From Candidatus Rokuibacteriota bacterium (GTDB lineage: Bacteria > Methylomirabilota > Methylomirabilia > Rokubacteriales > CSP1-6), in assembly GCA_003220685.1 (NCBI GenBank), contig QHTE01000051.1, forward strand, positions 6,556-70,555: a stretch of 64,000 bases of DNA. The letters are read 5' to 3'. This document shows, piece by piece, positions 8,775 through 18,148 of this stretch. The notes beneath the pieces were generated by a model that did no database searches, was not told the origin of the DNA, and was given only the letters and a program-made list of their open reading frames with translations. A program made the position numbers and the translations under genes. Within the stretch, counting starts at the first letter, position 1. Each line of letters begins with the position of its first letter.

Positions 8775-9824
8775 ATGGCTGAAAAAACGGTCAGACTCGG
8801 CTCGTTGCTGGCGTGCGCGGCGATCGTCGCAGCGGCGATCGGATTCGCGGCGACCACCGTCCGCGCCGCCAAGGCGACCCTGACGGTCTACACGGCTGTC
8901 GAGGCTGACGATCTCAAGAAGTACGCCGCCCGCTTCAACGAAGACTACCCGGACATCGAGATCAAGTGGGTCCGCGACTCGACCGGCGTCATCACCGCCA
9001 AGCTGCTCGCCGAGAAGGCCAATCCGCAGGCGGACGTGATCTGGGGTCTGGCTGCGACGAGCCTCCTGGTGCTCAAGCCCGAAGGCATGCTGATGCCGTA
9101 CGCCCCGAAGGGCGTCGAGCGGCTCGACGCGCAGTTCCGCGACAAGGACAATCCGCCGACGTGGGTCGGCATGGACGCGTGGGTCGCGGCCCTCTGCTTC
9201 AACACCGTCGAGGCCCAGAAGAAGAACCTGCCCAAGCCGGCTTCGTGGAAGGACCTGACGAAGCCCGTGTACAAGGGCGCCGTCGTCATGCCGAACCCAG
9301 CCTCGTCGGGCACGGGCTTCCTCGACGTGTCGAGCTGGCTGCAGCTCTTCGGCGAGACCGAGGGCTGGAAGTACATGGACGCGCTCCACCAGAACATCGG
9401 CGTCTACACGCACTCCGGCTCCAAGCCGTGCACGATGGCCGGCGCCGGCGAGTACCCGCTCGGCGTGTCCTTCGAGTTCCGCGCCGCGCGGCAGAAGAAG
9501 CAGGGCGCGCCGATCGACATCGTGTTCCCCTCGGAGGGCTCGGGCTGGGACATGGAAGCGACCGCGATCGTCAAGGGCACGAAGAACCTCGAGGCCGCCA
9601 AGACGCTCGTCAACTGGTCGGTCACCGACAAGGCGATGAAGCTCTACAACGAGGGCTACGCGGTGGTCGCGATCTCGAAGATGTCGCAGCCGGTCGAGCA
9701 CCTGCCGGCCAACATGCTCGAGCACATGGCCAAAAACGACTTCCAGTGGGCGGCCACGAACCGCGCCAAGATCCTGGCCGAGTGGGAAAAGCGCTACGGC
9801 GCGAAGTCGGAGCCGAAGAAGTAG
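8775..9824 (+). CDS. phnS: 2-aminoethylphosphonate-type ABC transporter substrate-binding protein
   Basis: A 349-residue periplasmic protein of the iron/thiamine/aminoethylphosphonate binding fold. It has a signal peptide (LLACAAIVAAAIGFAATTVRAA), then LTVYTAVEADDLKKY, WVRDSTGVITAKLLAEK, ADVIWGLAATSLLVLK and MPNPASSGTGFLDV. SEGSGWDMEATAIVKGTKNLEAAK near the end matches my memory of the PhnS2-type family (TIGR03261). The ATPase and fused permease that follow support this assignment over a ferric-iron binder. Confidence 0.82.
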   Translation: MAEKTVRLGSLLACAAIVAAAIGFAATTVRAAKATLTVYTAVEADDLKKYAARFNEDYPDIEIKWVRDSTGVITAKLLAEKANPQADVIWGLAATSLLVLKPEGMLMPYAPKGVERLDAQFRDKDNPPTWVGMDAWVAALCFNTVEAQKKNLPKPASWKDLTKPVYKGAVVMPNPASSGTGFLDVSSWLQLFGETEGWKYMDALHQNIGVYTHSGSKPCTMAGAGEYPLGVSFEFRAARQKKQGAPIDIVFPSEGSGWDMEATAIVKGTKNLEAAKTLVNWSVTDKAMKLYNEGYAVVAISKMSQPVEHLPANMLEHMAKNDFQWAATNRAKILAEWEKRYGAKSEPKK

Positions 9825-10918
9825 GGAGAACGGTAACGACGCCCTATCTGCGGATCAGCCGCCTCACCAAGACGTTCGGCGCCTTCACCGCCCTCGACGA
9901 CATCTCGCTCGAGATCGTCGAGGGCGAGTTCGTCTGCTTCCTCGGCCCGTCCGGATGCGGCAAGACCACCTTGCTCCGGGCGATCGCCGGGCTGGACATC
10001 CAGACGACGGGCCGCATCGAGCAGAACGGCCGTGACATCTCCGCGCTGCCGCCGACCAAGCGCGACTTCGGGATCGTGTTCCAGTCCTACGCGCTCTTCC
10101 CGAACCTGACCGCCGCCCGGAACGTCGCGTACGGCCTCGAGAACACGCGCATGCCGCGCGGCGAGCTCGTCAAGCGCGTCCACGAGCTGCTCGACCTGAT
10201 GGGCCTGGCCCAACACGGCAACAAGTATCCCGCCCAGCTCTCGGGCGGCCAGCAGCAGCGGGTCGCGCTCGCGCGCGCGCTGGCGACCTCGCCGGGGCTC
10301 CTGCTGCTCGACGAGCCGCTCTCCGCGCTCGACGCGAAGGTGCGCGTGCACCTGCGCCACGAGATCAGAGCGCTCCAGCGGCGCTTGGGCGTGACGACGA
10401 TCATGGTCACCCACGACCAGGAAGAGGCGCTCACGATGGCCGACCGCATCGTGGTGATGAACGCCGGCGCGATCGAGCAGGTCGGCACGCCGCTCGAGAT
10501 CTACCGCGAGCCGGCGTCGCCGTTCGTCGCCGACTTCATCGGCGTGATGAACTTCGTGGCCGGGACGGTCGTGCGCGACGGCGCGGTCCGGCTCGGCCGC
10601 TCCGAGCTCGCGTGCGACGTCGAGGGCCTCGCCGCCGGGACGGAGGTGACGCTCGCCATCCGACCGGAGGACATCGTGGTTCACGACGGCGGCCGGAGCG
10701 AATCGAACGCCCTGACCGTGCGGGTGGACGCGCTCGTCTTCCTGGGCTCGTTCTTCCGGGCCGACCTGGCCGGCGACGCGGCGGCGGGAGTGCTCCTGCG
10801 CGCCGATCTTCCGGCCGACATGGTCCGGCGGCGCCGGATAACCGAAAAGAGCACGCTCTCGGTGCTGCTGCCGCCCGAGCGGATTCGGATCTACCCCAGG
10901 AGCCCCGTCAATCGCTGA
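9782..10918 (+). CDS. phnT: 2-aminoethylphosphonate-type ABC transporter ATP-binding protein
   Basis: A ~370-residue ABC ATPase with Walker A GPSGCGKTTLL, Q-loop FQSYALFPN, signature LSGGQQQRVALARAL, Walker B LLLDEPLSALD, and a C-terminal TOBE/OB regulatory region (NFVAGTVVRDG, LAIRPEDI). This is the PotA/FbpC-like class used by aminoethylphosphonate importers. The start is uncertain. A good ribosome site (GGGAGA, 9824-9829) precedes GTA-ACG-ACG at 9833, where ATG or GTG would be expected. The nearest standard start is GTG 9782, which overlaps phnS by 43 nt and adds 17 residues; I give that one. Confidence 0.85.
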   Translation: MGKALRREVGAEEVGRTVTTPYLRISRLTKTFGAFTALDDISLEIVEGEFVCFLGPSGCGKTTLLRAIAGLDIQTTGRIEQNGRDISALPPTKRDFGIVFQSYALFPNLTAARNVAYGLENTRMPRGELVKRVHELLDLMGLAQHGNKYPAQLSGGQQQRVALARALATSPGLLLLDEPLSALDAKVRVHLRHEIRALQRRLGVTTIMVTHDQEEALTMADRIVVMNAGAIEQVGTPLEIYREPASPFVADFIGVMNFVAGTVVRDGAVRLGRSELACDVEGLAAGTEVTLAIRPEDIVVHDGGRSESNALTVRVDALVFLGSFFRADLAGDAAAGVLLRADLPADMVRRRRITEKSTLSVLLPPERIRIYPRSPVNR

Positions 10919-10967
10919 CGCCGCGCTCGCGCGCGCGGACCAGGCCGCCGCGATCGTCCGGCCCGAG

Positions 10968-12623
10968 TTGAGCCGCGACGACCGGCTCATGCGCCTCTTC
11001 ATCGGCGTCATCGGACTCTATCTGGTCGCCGCCCTCGCGCTGCCCCTCGGTCTCATGCTCGCCAAGAGCCTGCAGGGATCTCGAGATGAGTTCGTCGGCC
11101 TCGCCAACTACGTCCGCTATTTCTCCACGCCGGCCCTGTCCCAGTCGATCGGCAACAGTCTCGGGGTGTCGATCCTCAGCACCGTCATCACGGTACCGCT
11201 CGCGTTTCTCTACGCCGACGCGCTCACCCGCTCGCGCATGCCCTTCCGCGGCTTCTTCAAGACCGTCGCCCTCGTCCCGATCCTCGTACCCTCGCTCCTG
11301 CCGGGCCTGGCCCTCGTCTATCTCTTCGGCAACCAGGGCCTTCTGAAGGCGGCGCTCTTCGGTCACAGCATCTACGGCCCGATCGGCATCGTGATGGCGG
11401 AGGTGTTCACCACCTTCCCCCACGCCCTGCTGATCGTCCTGGCCGCGCTGGCCCTCGCCGACGCCCGGCTCTACGAGGCGGCGGTGGCGCTGCGCGCGTC
11501 GCGGCCGAAGATCTTCTGGACCGTCACCCTGCCCGGCGCGCGCTACGGCTTGATCAGCGCCACCTTCGTCGTCTTCACCACCGTGGTCACCGACTTCGGC
11601 GCGCCGAAGGTCATCGGCGGCCAGTACAACGTGCTGGCGACCGACGTGTACAAGCAGGTCATCGGCCAGCAGAACTTTCAGATGGGCGCGGTCGTGAGCG
11701 TGATCTTGCTGGTGCCCGCGGTCTTCGCCTTCATGGTCGATCGCGCGGTGCGCCGCCGCCAGGTGGCGCTCCTCTCCGCGCGCGCGGTGCCCTACGAGCC
11801 GAAGCCGCAGCCGCTGTTCGACCTCCTGATGCTGGCCTACTGCGTCGTGATCGGCTGCGCGCTCCTGAGCATCGTCGCGATCTCGCAGTTCGCCGCCGTC
11901 GTGAAGTTCTTTCCCTACAACCTCGCCCTGACCTGGGCCCACTACGACTTCGACCAGAAGGGCGGCGGCGGCTGGGCCTCCTATTACAACTCGATCCGGC
12001 TGGCGCTCCTGACGAGCGTGGTCGGGACCGTCGTCGTGTTCGTCGGCGCCTACCTCGTCGAGAAGGCCCGCGGCTTCGCGCTGGGTCGCGGGATCTTTCA
12101 CTTCCTGGCGATGCTCCCGATGGCGGTGCCCGGCCTGGTCCTCGGTCTCGCCTACATCTTCTTCTTCAACGCGCCGGCGAATCCGCTCAACGTGCTCTAC
12201 CGCACGATGACGATTCTGGTCGTCAACACGATCATGCACTTCTACACCGTCGGGCACCTGACCGCCCTCACCGCGCTGCGCCAGATGGATCCCGAGTTCG
12301 AGACGGTGTCCGCGTCGCTGAAGCAGCCGTTCTACCGGACCTTCTGGCGCGTGACCGTCCCGGTGTGCCTGCCGTCCACGCTCGACATCGCGATCTACAT
12401 GTTCGTCAACGCGATGACGACCGTCTCCGGCGTCGTCTTCATCTACGGGCCGAAGACCGAGCTGGCGTCGATCTCCGTCCTGAACATGGACGACACCGGC
12501 GAGATCGCCTCGGCCGCCGCCATGGCGATGATGATCTTCTACACGAACGTGGGGGCGCGCATGCTCCACCTGATCCTGGCGCGCGCGCTCGAGCGCCGAA
12601 CTCAGGCGTGGCGCCGGCGGTAG
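10968..12623 (+). CDS. phnU: 2-aminoethylphosphonate-type ABC transporter permease, fused two-domain
   Basis: A 551-residue membrane protein made of two BPD permease domains in tandem. The first has EAA loop ALADARLYEAAVALRASRPK with the PGARYGLISATFVVF continuation. The second has TALRQMDPEFETVSASLKQ and PVCLPSTLDIAIYMFVNAMTTVSGVVFIYGP. Fused permeases of about 550 residues are usual for the aminoethylphosphonate family (TIGR03262). The TTG at 10968 is the first standard start, but the frame is open back to 10908. An AGGAG at 10898-10902 would place initiation at ATC 10911, so about 19 extra N-terminal residues are possible. Confidence 0.85.
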   Translation: MSRDDRLMRLFIGVIGLYLVAALALPLGLMLAKSLQGSRDEFVGLANYVRYFSTPALSQSIGNSLGVSILSTVITVPLAFLYADALTRSRMPFRGFFKTVALVPILVPSLLPGLALVYLFGNQGLLKAALFGHSIYGPIGIVMAEVFTTFPHALLIVLAALALADARLYEAAVALRASRPKIFWTVTLPGARYGLISATFVVFTTVVTDFGAPKVIGGQYNVLATDVYKQVIGQQNFQMGAVVSVILLVPAVFAFMVDRAVRRRQVALLSARAVPYEPKPQPLFDLLMLAYCVVIGCALLSIVAISQFAAVVKFFPYNLALTWAHYDFDQKGGGGWASYYNSIRLALLTSVVGTVVVFVGAYLVEKARGFALGRGIFHFLAMLPMAVPGLVLGLAYIFFFNAPANPLNVLYRTMTILVVNTIMHFYTVGHLTALTALRQMDPEFETVSASLKQPFYRTFWRVTVPVCLPSTLDIAIYMFVNAMTTVSGVVFIYGPKTELASISVLNMDDTGEIASAAAMAMMIFYTNVGARMLHLILARALERRTQAWRRR

Positions 12624-12631
12624 GCGTCGCG

Positions 12632-13042
12632 GTGGTGCAAGGTCTCGCTCGGTGGCTTCGCCTCTGGTTCACGCTGAGCGACCCGGTCGATCGTCGGACC
12701 TACTTCAGCCACGGCCTGGCGTTGATGATCCTCAAGTACGCGATCGACGCGGCCGCCATCGGACTGGTCGTTGGACGATTCTGGTCGCCCCTCGACTACC
12801 TGGCGCCGCCGTCCGTGCTGCTTCGCCATCAGGTGCCGTGGCAACGCCCCGAGTGGCTCGGCTGGGCGATGGCGGCGTGGACGCTGCCGTTCGTGTGGAT
12901 CGGGGTCGGCATGACGTTGCGCCGGGCCGTGGACGCCGGCCAATCCGCGTGGCTCTGCCTGGCCTTCTTCGCCGACGCCATCATCTCGCGCATCCACCTC
13001 CGCGTGCTCGACCACGTCAAGGCGCTGTCGGAGCAGCGCTAG
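12632..13042 (+). CDS. small membrane protein, DUF805-like
   Basis: A 136-residue hydrophobic protein. It starts WLRLWFTLSDPVDRRTYFSHGLALMILKY, then has about four predicted membrane helices, and ends R..D.GQSAWLCLAFFADAIISRIHLRVL. The pattern (F-x-D-x-x-RxxY near the N-terminus, a positively charged loop with RRAVDAGQSAWL) recalls DUF805 membrane proteins, but I do not assign a function. A GTG at 12608, overlapping the permease stop, is an alternative start. Its position directly after the transporter and one base before the next oxidoreductase suggests co-transcription. Confidence 0.65.
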   Translation: MVQGLARWLRLWFTLSDPVDRRTYFSHGLALMILKYAIDAAAIGLVVGRFWSPLDYLAPPSVLLRHQVPWQRPEWLGWAMAAWTLPFVWIGVGMTLRRAVDAGQSAWLCLAFFADAIISRIHLRVLDHVKALSEQR

Positions 13043-13043
13043 C

Positions 13044-15494
13044 ATGAGAGAGCGGGCGCGGGTCGTCATCATCGGCGGCGGCATCGCGGGCTGCAGCGTC
13101 GCCTACCATCTGGCGCGGAAAGGCTGGACCGACGTGGTGCTCGTCGACAAGGGCGAGCTGACGAGCGGATCGACGTGGCACGCCGCCGGGATGGTGACGC
13201 ACTTCCACACGTCGCCGACGCTCATGCGGATGCGGAAATACAGCATCGAGCTGTATCGGCAGCTGCAGGCGGAGCCGGGCGCGGCGCAGCACTGGCACGA
13301 GGTCGGCAGCCTGCGCGTCGCGTCGAGCTACGATCAGCTTCGTTTCCTCCAGCGCCAGGTCGGCATGGCCCGCGCGATCGGTCTCGACGTCGACACGATC
13401 TCGCCGGCGGAATCGCTCCGCATCTTCCCCCTGATGTCCGGCGAGAACCTTTACGGCGCGATGTACCTGCCCGGTGATGGCTGGCTCGATCCGAGCGGCG
13501 CCACGATGGAGCTCGCCGCCCGCGCGCGCCGGCTGGGCGTCGAGCTCGACACGGGCGTGCGCGTCACCGGGATCACGCGTACCGCGCGCGGCGCGGTCGC
13601 CGCGGTCGAGACCGATCACGGCGCCATCCGGACGGAGACCGTCGTCGACGCCGGCGGGATGTGGGCCGGGCAGATCGCGGCGATGGTCGGCGCGAGCCTG
13701 CCCATCACGCCGCTCGTCCACCAGCACCTGGCGACGAAGCCCATTCCGGGCAGCGAGCTCCCGCGCACGACGCCGTGCCTGCGCGACCCGGAGAACCTCG
13801 TCTACATGCGCGAAGAAGTCGGCGGCTTCCTCATCGGCGGCTTCGAGCGAAACCCGGTCGCGTGGTCGGTCGGCGGCGTGCCGTGGGACTTCACGCAGCA
13901 GCTCCTGCCGTCCGACTGGGAGCTGTTCAGCGAGATCCTCGAGGGCGCCATCCGGCGAGTGCCCGTCCTGGCGAAGGCCGAGCTGGCGCACCTGGTGAAC
14001 GGCCCCGAGGGCATCACGCCCGACAGCCGCCCGCTGCTCGGTCCGCTCCCCGGCGTGCCCGGCTTCTGGGTCGCGGCCGGGCTCTCGCACACGGGCTTCG
14101 GCGCCGGCGGCGCGATCGGCCACATCGTCGCCGACTGGCTCGTCGACGGCGAGCCGCCGCACGACGTGACCGAGCTGAACGTGCGCCGCTTCGGCCCCGT
14201 GTACGAGGACCGCGGGTACGCCGCCGAGCGCGCGCGCGAGTCGTACAGGTACTACTACATGCTCCGCTATCCTCACGACGAGAACGAGTGGGCCCGCGCG
14301 CGACGCCTGAGCCCGCTCGACGGGAGGCTCGCCGCGGCGGGCGCGGTGTTCGGCGAGAAGAGCGGCTGGGAGCGCGCGAACTACTTCGTGCCCGGCACAC
14401 CGGGGCGCCGCGCCGGCGCGGACCAGCGGCGCTGGGGCTGGGCTCGGCCTGCGTTCTTCGAGCGCGTCGGCGTCGAGCACCGGGCCGTCCGCGAGCGCGT
14501 TGGACTGTTCGACTTCACCTCGTTCGGCAAGCTCGACGTGAGCGGCCCCGGGGCCCTGGCGCTGCTGCAGCGCCTGGCCGACAACGACGTCGACCGCCCG
14601 GTCGGCAGCGTGGTCTACACGCAGCTCCTCAACCCGCGCGGGGGGATCGAGAGCGACCTGACCGTCACGCGCTGGGGCCCTGACCGCTTCCGCGTGACGA
14701 CCGGCAGCAACTTCGTCGCGAGCGATCTCGGCTGGATCCGGATGCACATGCCGCCTGACGGCGGCGTGGACGTGCGCGACGTGACCGACCAGTTCGCCTG
14801 TATCGGCCTCTGGGGCCCCGAAGCGCGGCGCGTGCTCGAGGCCGTCACCGTGAGGGACGTGTCGAACGCCGCCTTCCCGTACATGTCGGCGCAACGGATC
14901 GAGATCGCCGGCGCCGCCGTCGACGCGCAGCGCGTGACCTACGTCGGCGAGCTCGGCTGGGAGCTCTACGTCGAGGGCCGGCAGGCTGTGCGCGTGTGGG
15001 ATTCACTGCTGGCCGCCGGGCGGCCCCTCGGGATCGAGCCCGTCGGCTACAAGGCCGTCGACTCGCTGAGGCTCGAGAAGGGCTACCGGTACTGGAGCAC
15101 CGATCTCACGCCGGCCGAGAACCCGTACGAAGCGGGGCTCGGCTTCTGCGTGCGCCTGCGGAAGGGCGACTTCGTCGGGCGCGAGGCGCTGCTCCGGATC
15201 AGGGCCGAGGGCGCCCAGCGAAAGCTGTGCACGATCACGCTCGCGGCGCCGATGCCCGAAGCCTCCGACCTCTACGGCGGCGAGGCCGTGTCCGCGGACG
15301 GCCGCATCGTGGGCCGCCTGCGGAGCGCGGGCTGGGGCTACACCGTCGCGAAGCACATCGGCCTCGTATATCTGCCGCCCGCGCTCTCGGCGATCGGCAC
15401 GCCGCTCGAGGTGCAAGCCTTCGGCGCGCGCTTCGCCGCTCAGGTCGCGGCCGACGTGCTCTACGATCCAGCCGGCGTCAGACTCCGCCGGTAA
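13044..15494 (+). CDS. FAD-dependent oxidoreductase fused to GcvT-like domain (dimethylglycine/sarcosine dehydrogenase type)
   Basis: An 816-residue two-part enzyme. Residues 1-380 form a DAO-type FAD domain with GGGIAGCSVAYHLA at 11-24. The STWHAAG motif follows, whose histidine (H46) carries covalent FAD in dimethylglycine and sarcosine dehydrogenases. Residues ~420-816 are a folate-binding GcvT domain with its C-terminal barrel: VGLFDFTSFGKLDVSGPGAL, TYVGELGWELYVEG, and DSLRLEKGYRYW. The predicted reaction is oxidative N-demethylation of a secondary or tertiary amine with the methyl passed to tetrahydrofolate. The Rieske gene 55 nt downstream fits a betaine-to-glycine route. The exact substrate is not determined. 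Confidence 0.85.
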   Translation: MRERARVVIIGGGIAGCSVAYHLARKGWTDVVLVDKGELTSGSTWHAAGMVTHFHTSPTLMRMRKYSIELYRQLQAEPGAAQHWHEVGSLRVASSYDQLRFLQRQVGMARAIGLDVDTISPAESLRIFPLMSGENLYGAMYLPGDGWLDPSGATMELAARARRLGVELDTGVRVTGITRTARGAVAAVETDHGAIRTETVVDAGGMWAGQIAAMVGASLPITPLVHQHLATKPIPGSELPRTTPCLRDPENLVYMREEVGGFLIGGFERNPVAWSVGGVPWDFTQQLLPSDWELFSEILEGAIRRVPVLAKAELAHLVNGPEGITPDSRPLLGPLPGVPGFWVAAGLSHTGFGAGGAIGHIVADWLVDGEPPHDVTELNVRRFGPVYEDRGYAAERARESYRYYYMLRYPHDENEWARARRLSPLDGRLAAAGAVFGEKSGWERANYFVPGTPGRRAGADQRRWGWARPAFFERVGVEHRAVRERVGLFDFTSFGKLDVSGPGALALLQRLADNDVDRPVGSVVYTQLLNPRGGIESDLTVTRWGPDRFRVTTGSNFVASDLGWIRMHMPPDGGVDVRDVTDQFACIGLWGPEARRVLEAVTVRDVSNAAFPYMSAQRIEIAGAAVDAQRVTYVGELGWELYVEGRQAVRVWDSLLAAGRPLGIEPVGYKAVDSLRLEKGYRYWSTDLTPAENPYEAGLGFCVRLRKGDFVGREALLRIRAEGAQRKLCTITLAAPMPEASDLYGGEAVSADGRIVGRLRSAGWGYTVAKHIGLVYLPPALSAIGTPLEVQAFGARFAAQVAADVLYDPAGVRLRR

Positions 15495-15534
15495 AGGCGC
15501 CGCCGCGGTCGACGTCGCTCATCGTGACGTCGCC

Positions 15535-15540
15535 TATAAT
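15535..15540 (+). promoter_or_regulatory. -10 element of the Rieske oxygenase gene
   Basis: A perfect TATAAT ends 9 nt before the ATG at 15550, and a GAGGAG ribosome site occupies that gap. The start site of transcription would fall at or just before the start codon. Confidence 0.5.
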
Positions 15541-15549
15541 GAGGAGGCG

Positions 15550-16824
15550 ATGTCGAGCACATTCCTCACGTCGTCCCAGCTCGCCGACGCCCGGGTGCTC
15601 CTCGGCCGTCTGATCGCCGAGCACAAGGCCGGCCACGCGCTCCAGCGCGAGTTCCAGACCGATCCGGGCATCTACCAGCTCGACCTCGAGCGCATCTGGC
15701 GCCGCCACTGGCTCTTCGCCGGCCACACCTGCCAGGTCAAGGGCCCGGGCGACTACTTCGTCTTCGACGTCGACACGGACTCGATCATCGTCATCCGCGG
15801 CGACGACGAGCGCATCCACGCGCTCCACAACACCTGCCGCCATCGCGGCATGAAGGTCTGCCAGGCCGAGTCCGGTCACGTCGCCCGGATCGTCTGCCCG
15901 TATCACCAGTGGTCCTACGCGCGCGACGGCGAGCTCATCGCGTGCGGCGGGATGGACAAGGACGGCGACCTCGACCGGTCCAACTTCGGTCTGCACCGGG
16001 TGCACGTCCGCGAGGTCGGCGGGCTGATCTTCGTCTGCCTGGCCGGCGAGCCGCCGGCGTTCGACGGCGCCGAGGAAGCGCTCGGCGCGCTGCTACGGCC
16101 CCAGGGGCTCGCGCGCGCCAAGGTCGCGGCGACGCGGCGCTACGAGGTGCGCGCGAACTGGAAGCTCGTGTGGGAGAACAACCGCGAGTGCTGGCACTGC
16201 AACGTCAACCACCCGCAGTACATCAAGGCCAACTACGACAACGCGCCGATCGACGACGCGGCGCTCCGGCTCGAGATCGAGACCCAGGCGCGGGCGACGT
16301 CGGACCGTCTCGCGGCCGACGGCGTGCGCATCGACTATCAGGAGGCGGGCTTGGTGCGCTTCCCGTCGCCCGACTGTTGGTGGTCGATCAACCGCACGCC
16401 GCTGGTGCCGGGCTGGGTCAGCGAGTCGATCGACGGGCGGCCCGTCGCGCCGCTGATGGGCTCCTACCGGACGCGCGACGTGGGCACGCTCCGCATGCGG
16501 ACGATGCCGAACTTCTGGAACCACTCGAGCGGCGACCACTCGGTGTCGACGCGGCTCGCGCCGGCCGGGCCGCAGAAGACGCTCGTGCAGGTTCAATGGC
16601 TCGTGGCCGAGGACGCCGTCGAGGGGAAGGACTATACGCTCGACGCGCTGCTCCCGTTCTGGGAGCTGACCAGCGAGCAGGACTGGGACCTCTGCGAGAA
16701 GAATCAGGCCGGCGTGAGCTCGTCGGCCTTCACGCCGGGCCCCTATTCGACGAAGCGCGAATACAACGTGATCCTCTACACGGAGTGGTACCTGCACGAG
16801 ATCGCCCGACCCGCAGCGGGCTAG
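15550..16824 (+). CDS. Rieske non-haem iron oxygenase, glycine-betaine-type
   Basis: A 424-residue alpha subunit of a ring-hydroxylating-type oxygenase. The [2Fe-2S] Rieske ligands are C96-x-H98 and C116-x2-H119 (CRHRGMKVC and CPYHQW). The mononuclear iron site is in NWKLVWENNRECWHCNVNHP. The phrase ENNRECxHCxxNHP is what I recall in GbcA/stachydrine-type amine demethylases rather than aromatic dioxygenases. With the upstream FAD-GcvT enzyme it would demethylate a quaternary amine such as glycine betaine. The ferredoxin reductase partner (GbcB) is not in the window. Confidence 0.85.
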   Translation: MSSTFLTSSQLADARVLLGRLIAEHKAGHALQREFQTDPGIYQLDLERIWRRHWLFAGHTCQVKGPGDYFVFDVDTDSIIVIRGDDERIHALHNTCRHRGMKVCQAESGHVARIVCPYHQWSYARDGELIACGGMDKDGDLDRSNFGLHRVHVREVGGLIFVCLAGEPPAFDGAEEALGALLRPQGLARAKVAATRRYEVRANWKLVWENNRECWHCNVNHPQYIKANYDNAPIDDAALRLEIETQARATSDRLAADGVRIDYQEAGLVRFPSPDCWWSINRTPLVPGWVSESIDGRPVAPLMGSYRTRDVGTLRMRTMPNFWNHSSGDHSVSTRLAPAGPQKTLVQVQWLVAEDAVEGKDYTLDALLPFWELTSEQDWDLCEKNQAGVSSSAFTPGPYSTKREYNVILYTEWYLHEIARPAAG

Positions 16825-16867
16825 CCCCGTTCGTCGAGTTCTCGCCCGCCCGACCGAAGAGCCTGCC

Positions 16868-16873
16868 TATAAT
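16868..16873 (+). promoter_or_regulatory. -10 element for the lipoprotein at 16914
   Basis: A perfect TATAAT lies 40 nt before the chosen GTG start. An in-frame ATG at 16872 overlaps the -10 itself, which argues against that upstream start. Confidence 0.5.
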
Positions 16874-16913
16874 GATCGCGACGGCGGTCGATTCCGGCAT
16901 CGGAGGCTGCTTG

Positions 16914-18146
16914 GTGTTCCGTCACTCGTGGACGATGGCGAGCGCCGGGCTCGCGCTCGCGGCGACCCTGGCGCTCGGTTGCGCGCGCCCGATCGATCTG
17001 GTGAACAGCGACGCGCCGGATTCGGAGCTGGCGGCCCTCGTCGACTCCGACGCGGCGCGACGGCTGCTCGCCGACGTGCTGGCCAGACGCTCCGCCGACG
17101 CCCGGCTCCCGGCCGCGTCGGAAAGGCCGCGCCTGACCGATCTCGCCTCGAGCGAGCCTCAGACCGGGGGCGCCGGCGAAAGTGCCCAGCTCCCGGACCA
17201 GGCGTTTCTGAAAAAGCTCGCGAACCGGACGTCGATGGACTTCTCCGCGCTGGTCTTCGCCCGGGCGCTCGCCGCCGAGCCGCGCAGTCGCGCGGTCCAA
17301 GCGGCGTTCGACCGCTTCCTGCAGGAAGGCGCGGAACGCTCGGCGGATGCCCTGCGAGGCCCGGGCGCCTTCCCGTACACGCTCCTCTTCGCGCCGTCGT
17401 GGCTCTACAAGAGCCATCCCGAGAATGGCTCCGACTTCGCCAACCAGCGCCGGATCCTCGACACGCTCGGCGTGCGCAATCGCTTGATCGAGTCCGGCGA
17501 AAGCGATTCGGTCGAGGACAACGCGGCCGTGATCGCGCGGACGATACGCGAGACGGGCTGCGAGGGCGGCCCGCTCTTCCTGGTCAGCGCCAGCAAGTCC
17601 GGTGCCGAGGCGGCCGCGGCCCTGTCCAGCCTCACGCCCGAGGAAGGCGCCTGCGTCGCGGCGTGGATCAACATCGCCGGCGCGCTGCGCGGGACGCCCC
17701 TCGCCGATTCGGCCCTGCGCGTGCCCGTCAAGTGGCTGGCTCGCGGAATCTTCTTCCTGAGCGGCTGGAGCTGGGACGCACTGGAATCGCTCGAGACCGA
17801 ACGGAGCCGGCGACGCCTCGAAACCTTGCGGCTGCCGGAGACGGTCACGGTCCTCAACATCGTCGCGGTGCCCGTCTCGGGCAGCGTGGGTTACCAGGTC
17901 TACCCCGGCTATCAGGTGCTCGGCTCCCACGGCCCGAACGACGGTGTGGTGCTCCTGGCCGACACGGTGTGGCCCGGCGGCATCAACATCGTCGGCCTCG
18001 GCGCCGACCACCTCTTCGGCCGCTGGCGAGAAGACGCCTACATCCTCGCGATGCTCCGCGCCCTCGACCTCGCCATCCGAAGCCACAACCCCAGACCGGA
18101 GCCCACGGTCACCGCTGCCGACGCGCCCGCGACCGAATCCCGCTAG
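16914..18146 (+). CDS. lipoprotein with alpha/beta-hydrolase-like domain
   Basis: A 410-residue predicted lipoprotein. GTG 16914 follows GGAGG by 7 nt and gives a type II signal ending LAATLALGC with the lipidated cysteine at 23. A helical region follows. The segment from ~160 has a hydrolase-like order: YTLLFAPSWLYKSHPENGSDF, GPLFLVSASKSGAEAAAALSS (a possible S-x-S-K-S-G nucleophile elbow), and DGVVLLADT...GADHLFGRWRED with a plausible catalytic Asp/His. Such proteins often act on lipids or cell-wall esters, but I do not know this one. Confidence 0.7.
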   Translation: MFRHSWTMASAGLALAATLALGCARPIDLVNSDAPDSELAALVDSDAARRLLADVLARRSADARLPAASERPRLTDLASSEPQTGGAGESAQLPDQAFLKKLANRTSMDFSALVFARALAAEPRSRAVQAAFDRFLQEGAERSADALRGPGAFPYTLLFAPSWLYKSHPENGSDFANQRRILDTLGVRNRLIESGESDSVEDNAAVIARTIRETGCEGGPLFLVSASKSGAEAAAALSSLTPEEGACVAAWINIAGALRGTPLADSALRVPVKWLARGIFFLSGWSWDALESLETERSRRRLETLRLPETVTVLNIVAVPVSGSVGYQVYPGYQVLGSHGPNDGVVLLADTVWPGGINIVGLGADHLFGRWREDAYILAMLRALDLAIRSHNPRPEPTVTAADAPATESR

Positions 18147-18148
18147 GA

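Noticed and set aside
10908-12569. 553-codon minus-strand frame across the fused permease
   Set aside because: Composition is His/Asp/Glu/Arg shadow of membrane-protein codons.
13017-14894. 625-codon minus-strand frame across the FAD-GcvT gene
   Set aside because: No motif; the plus-strand gene has clear FAD and GcvT domains.
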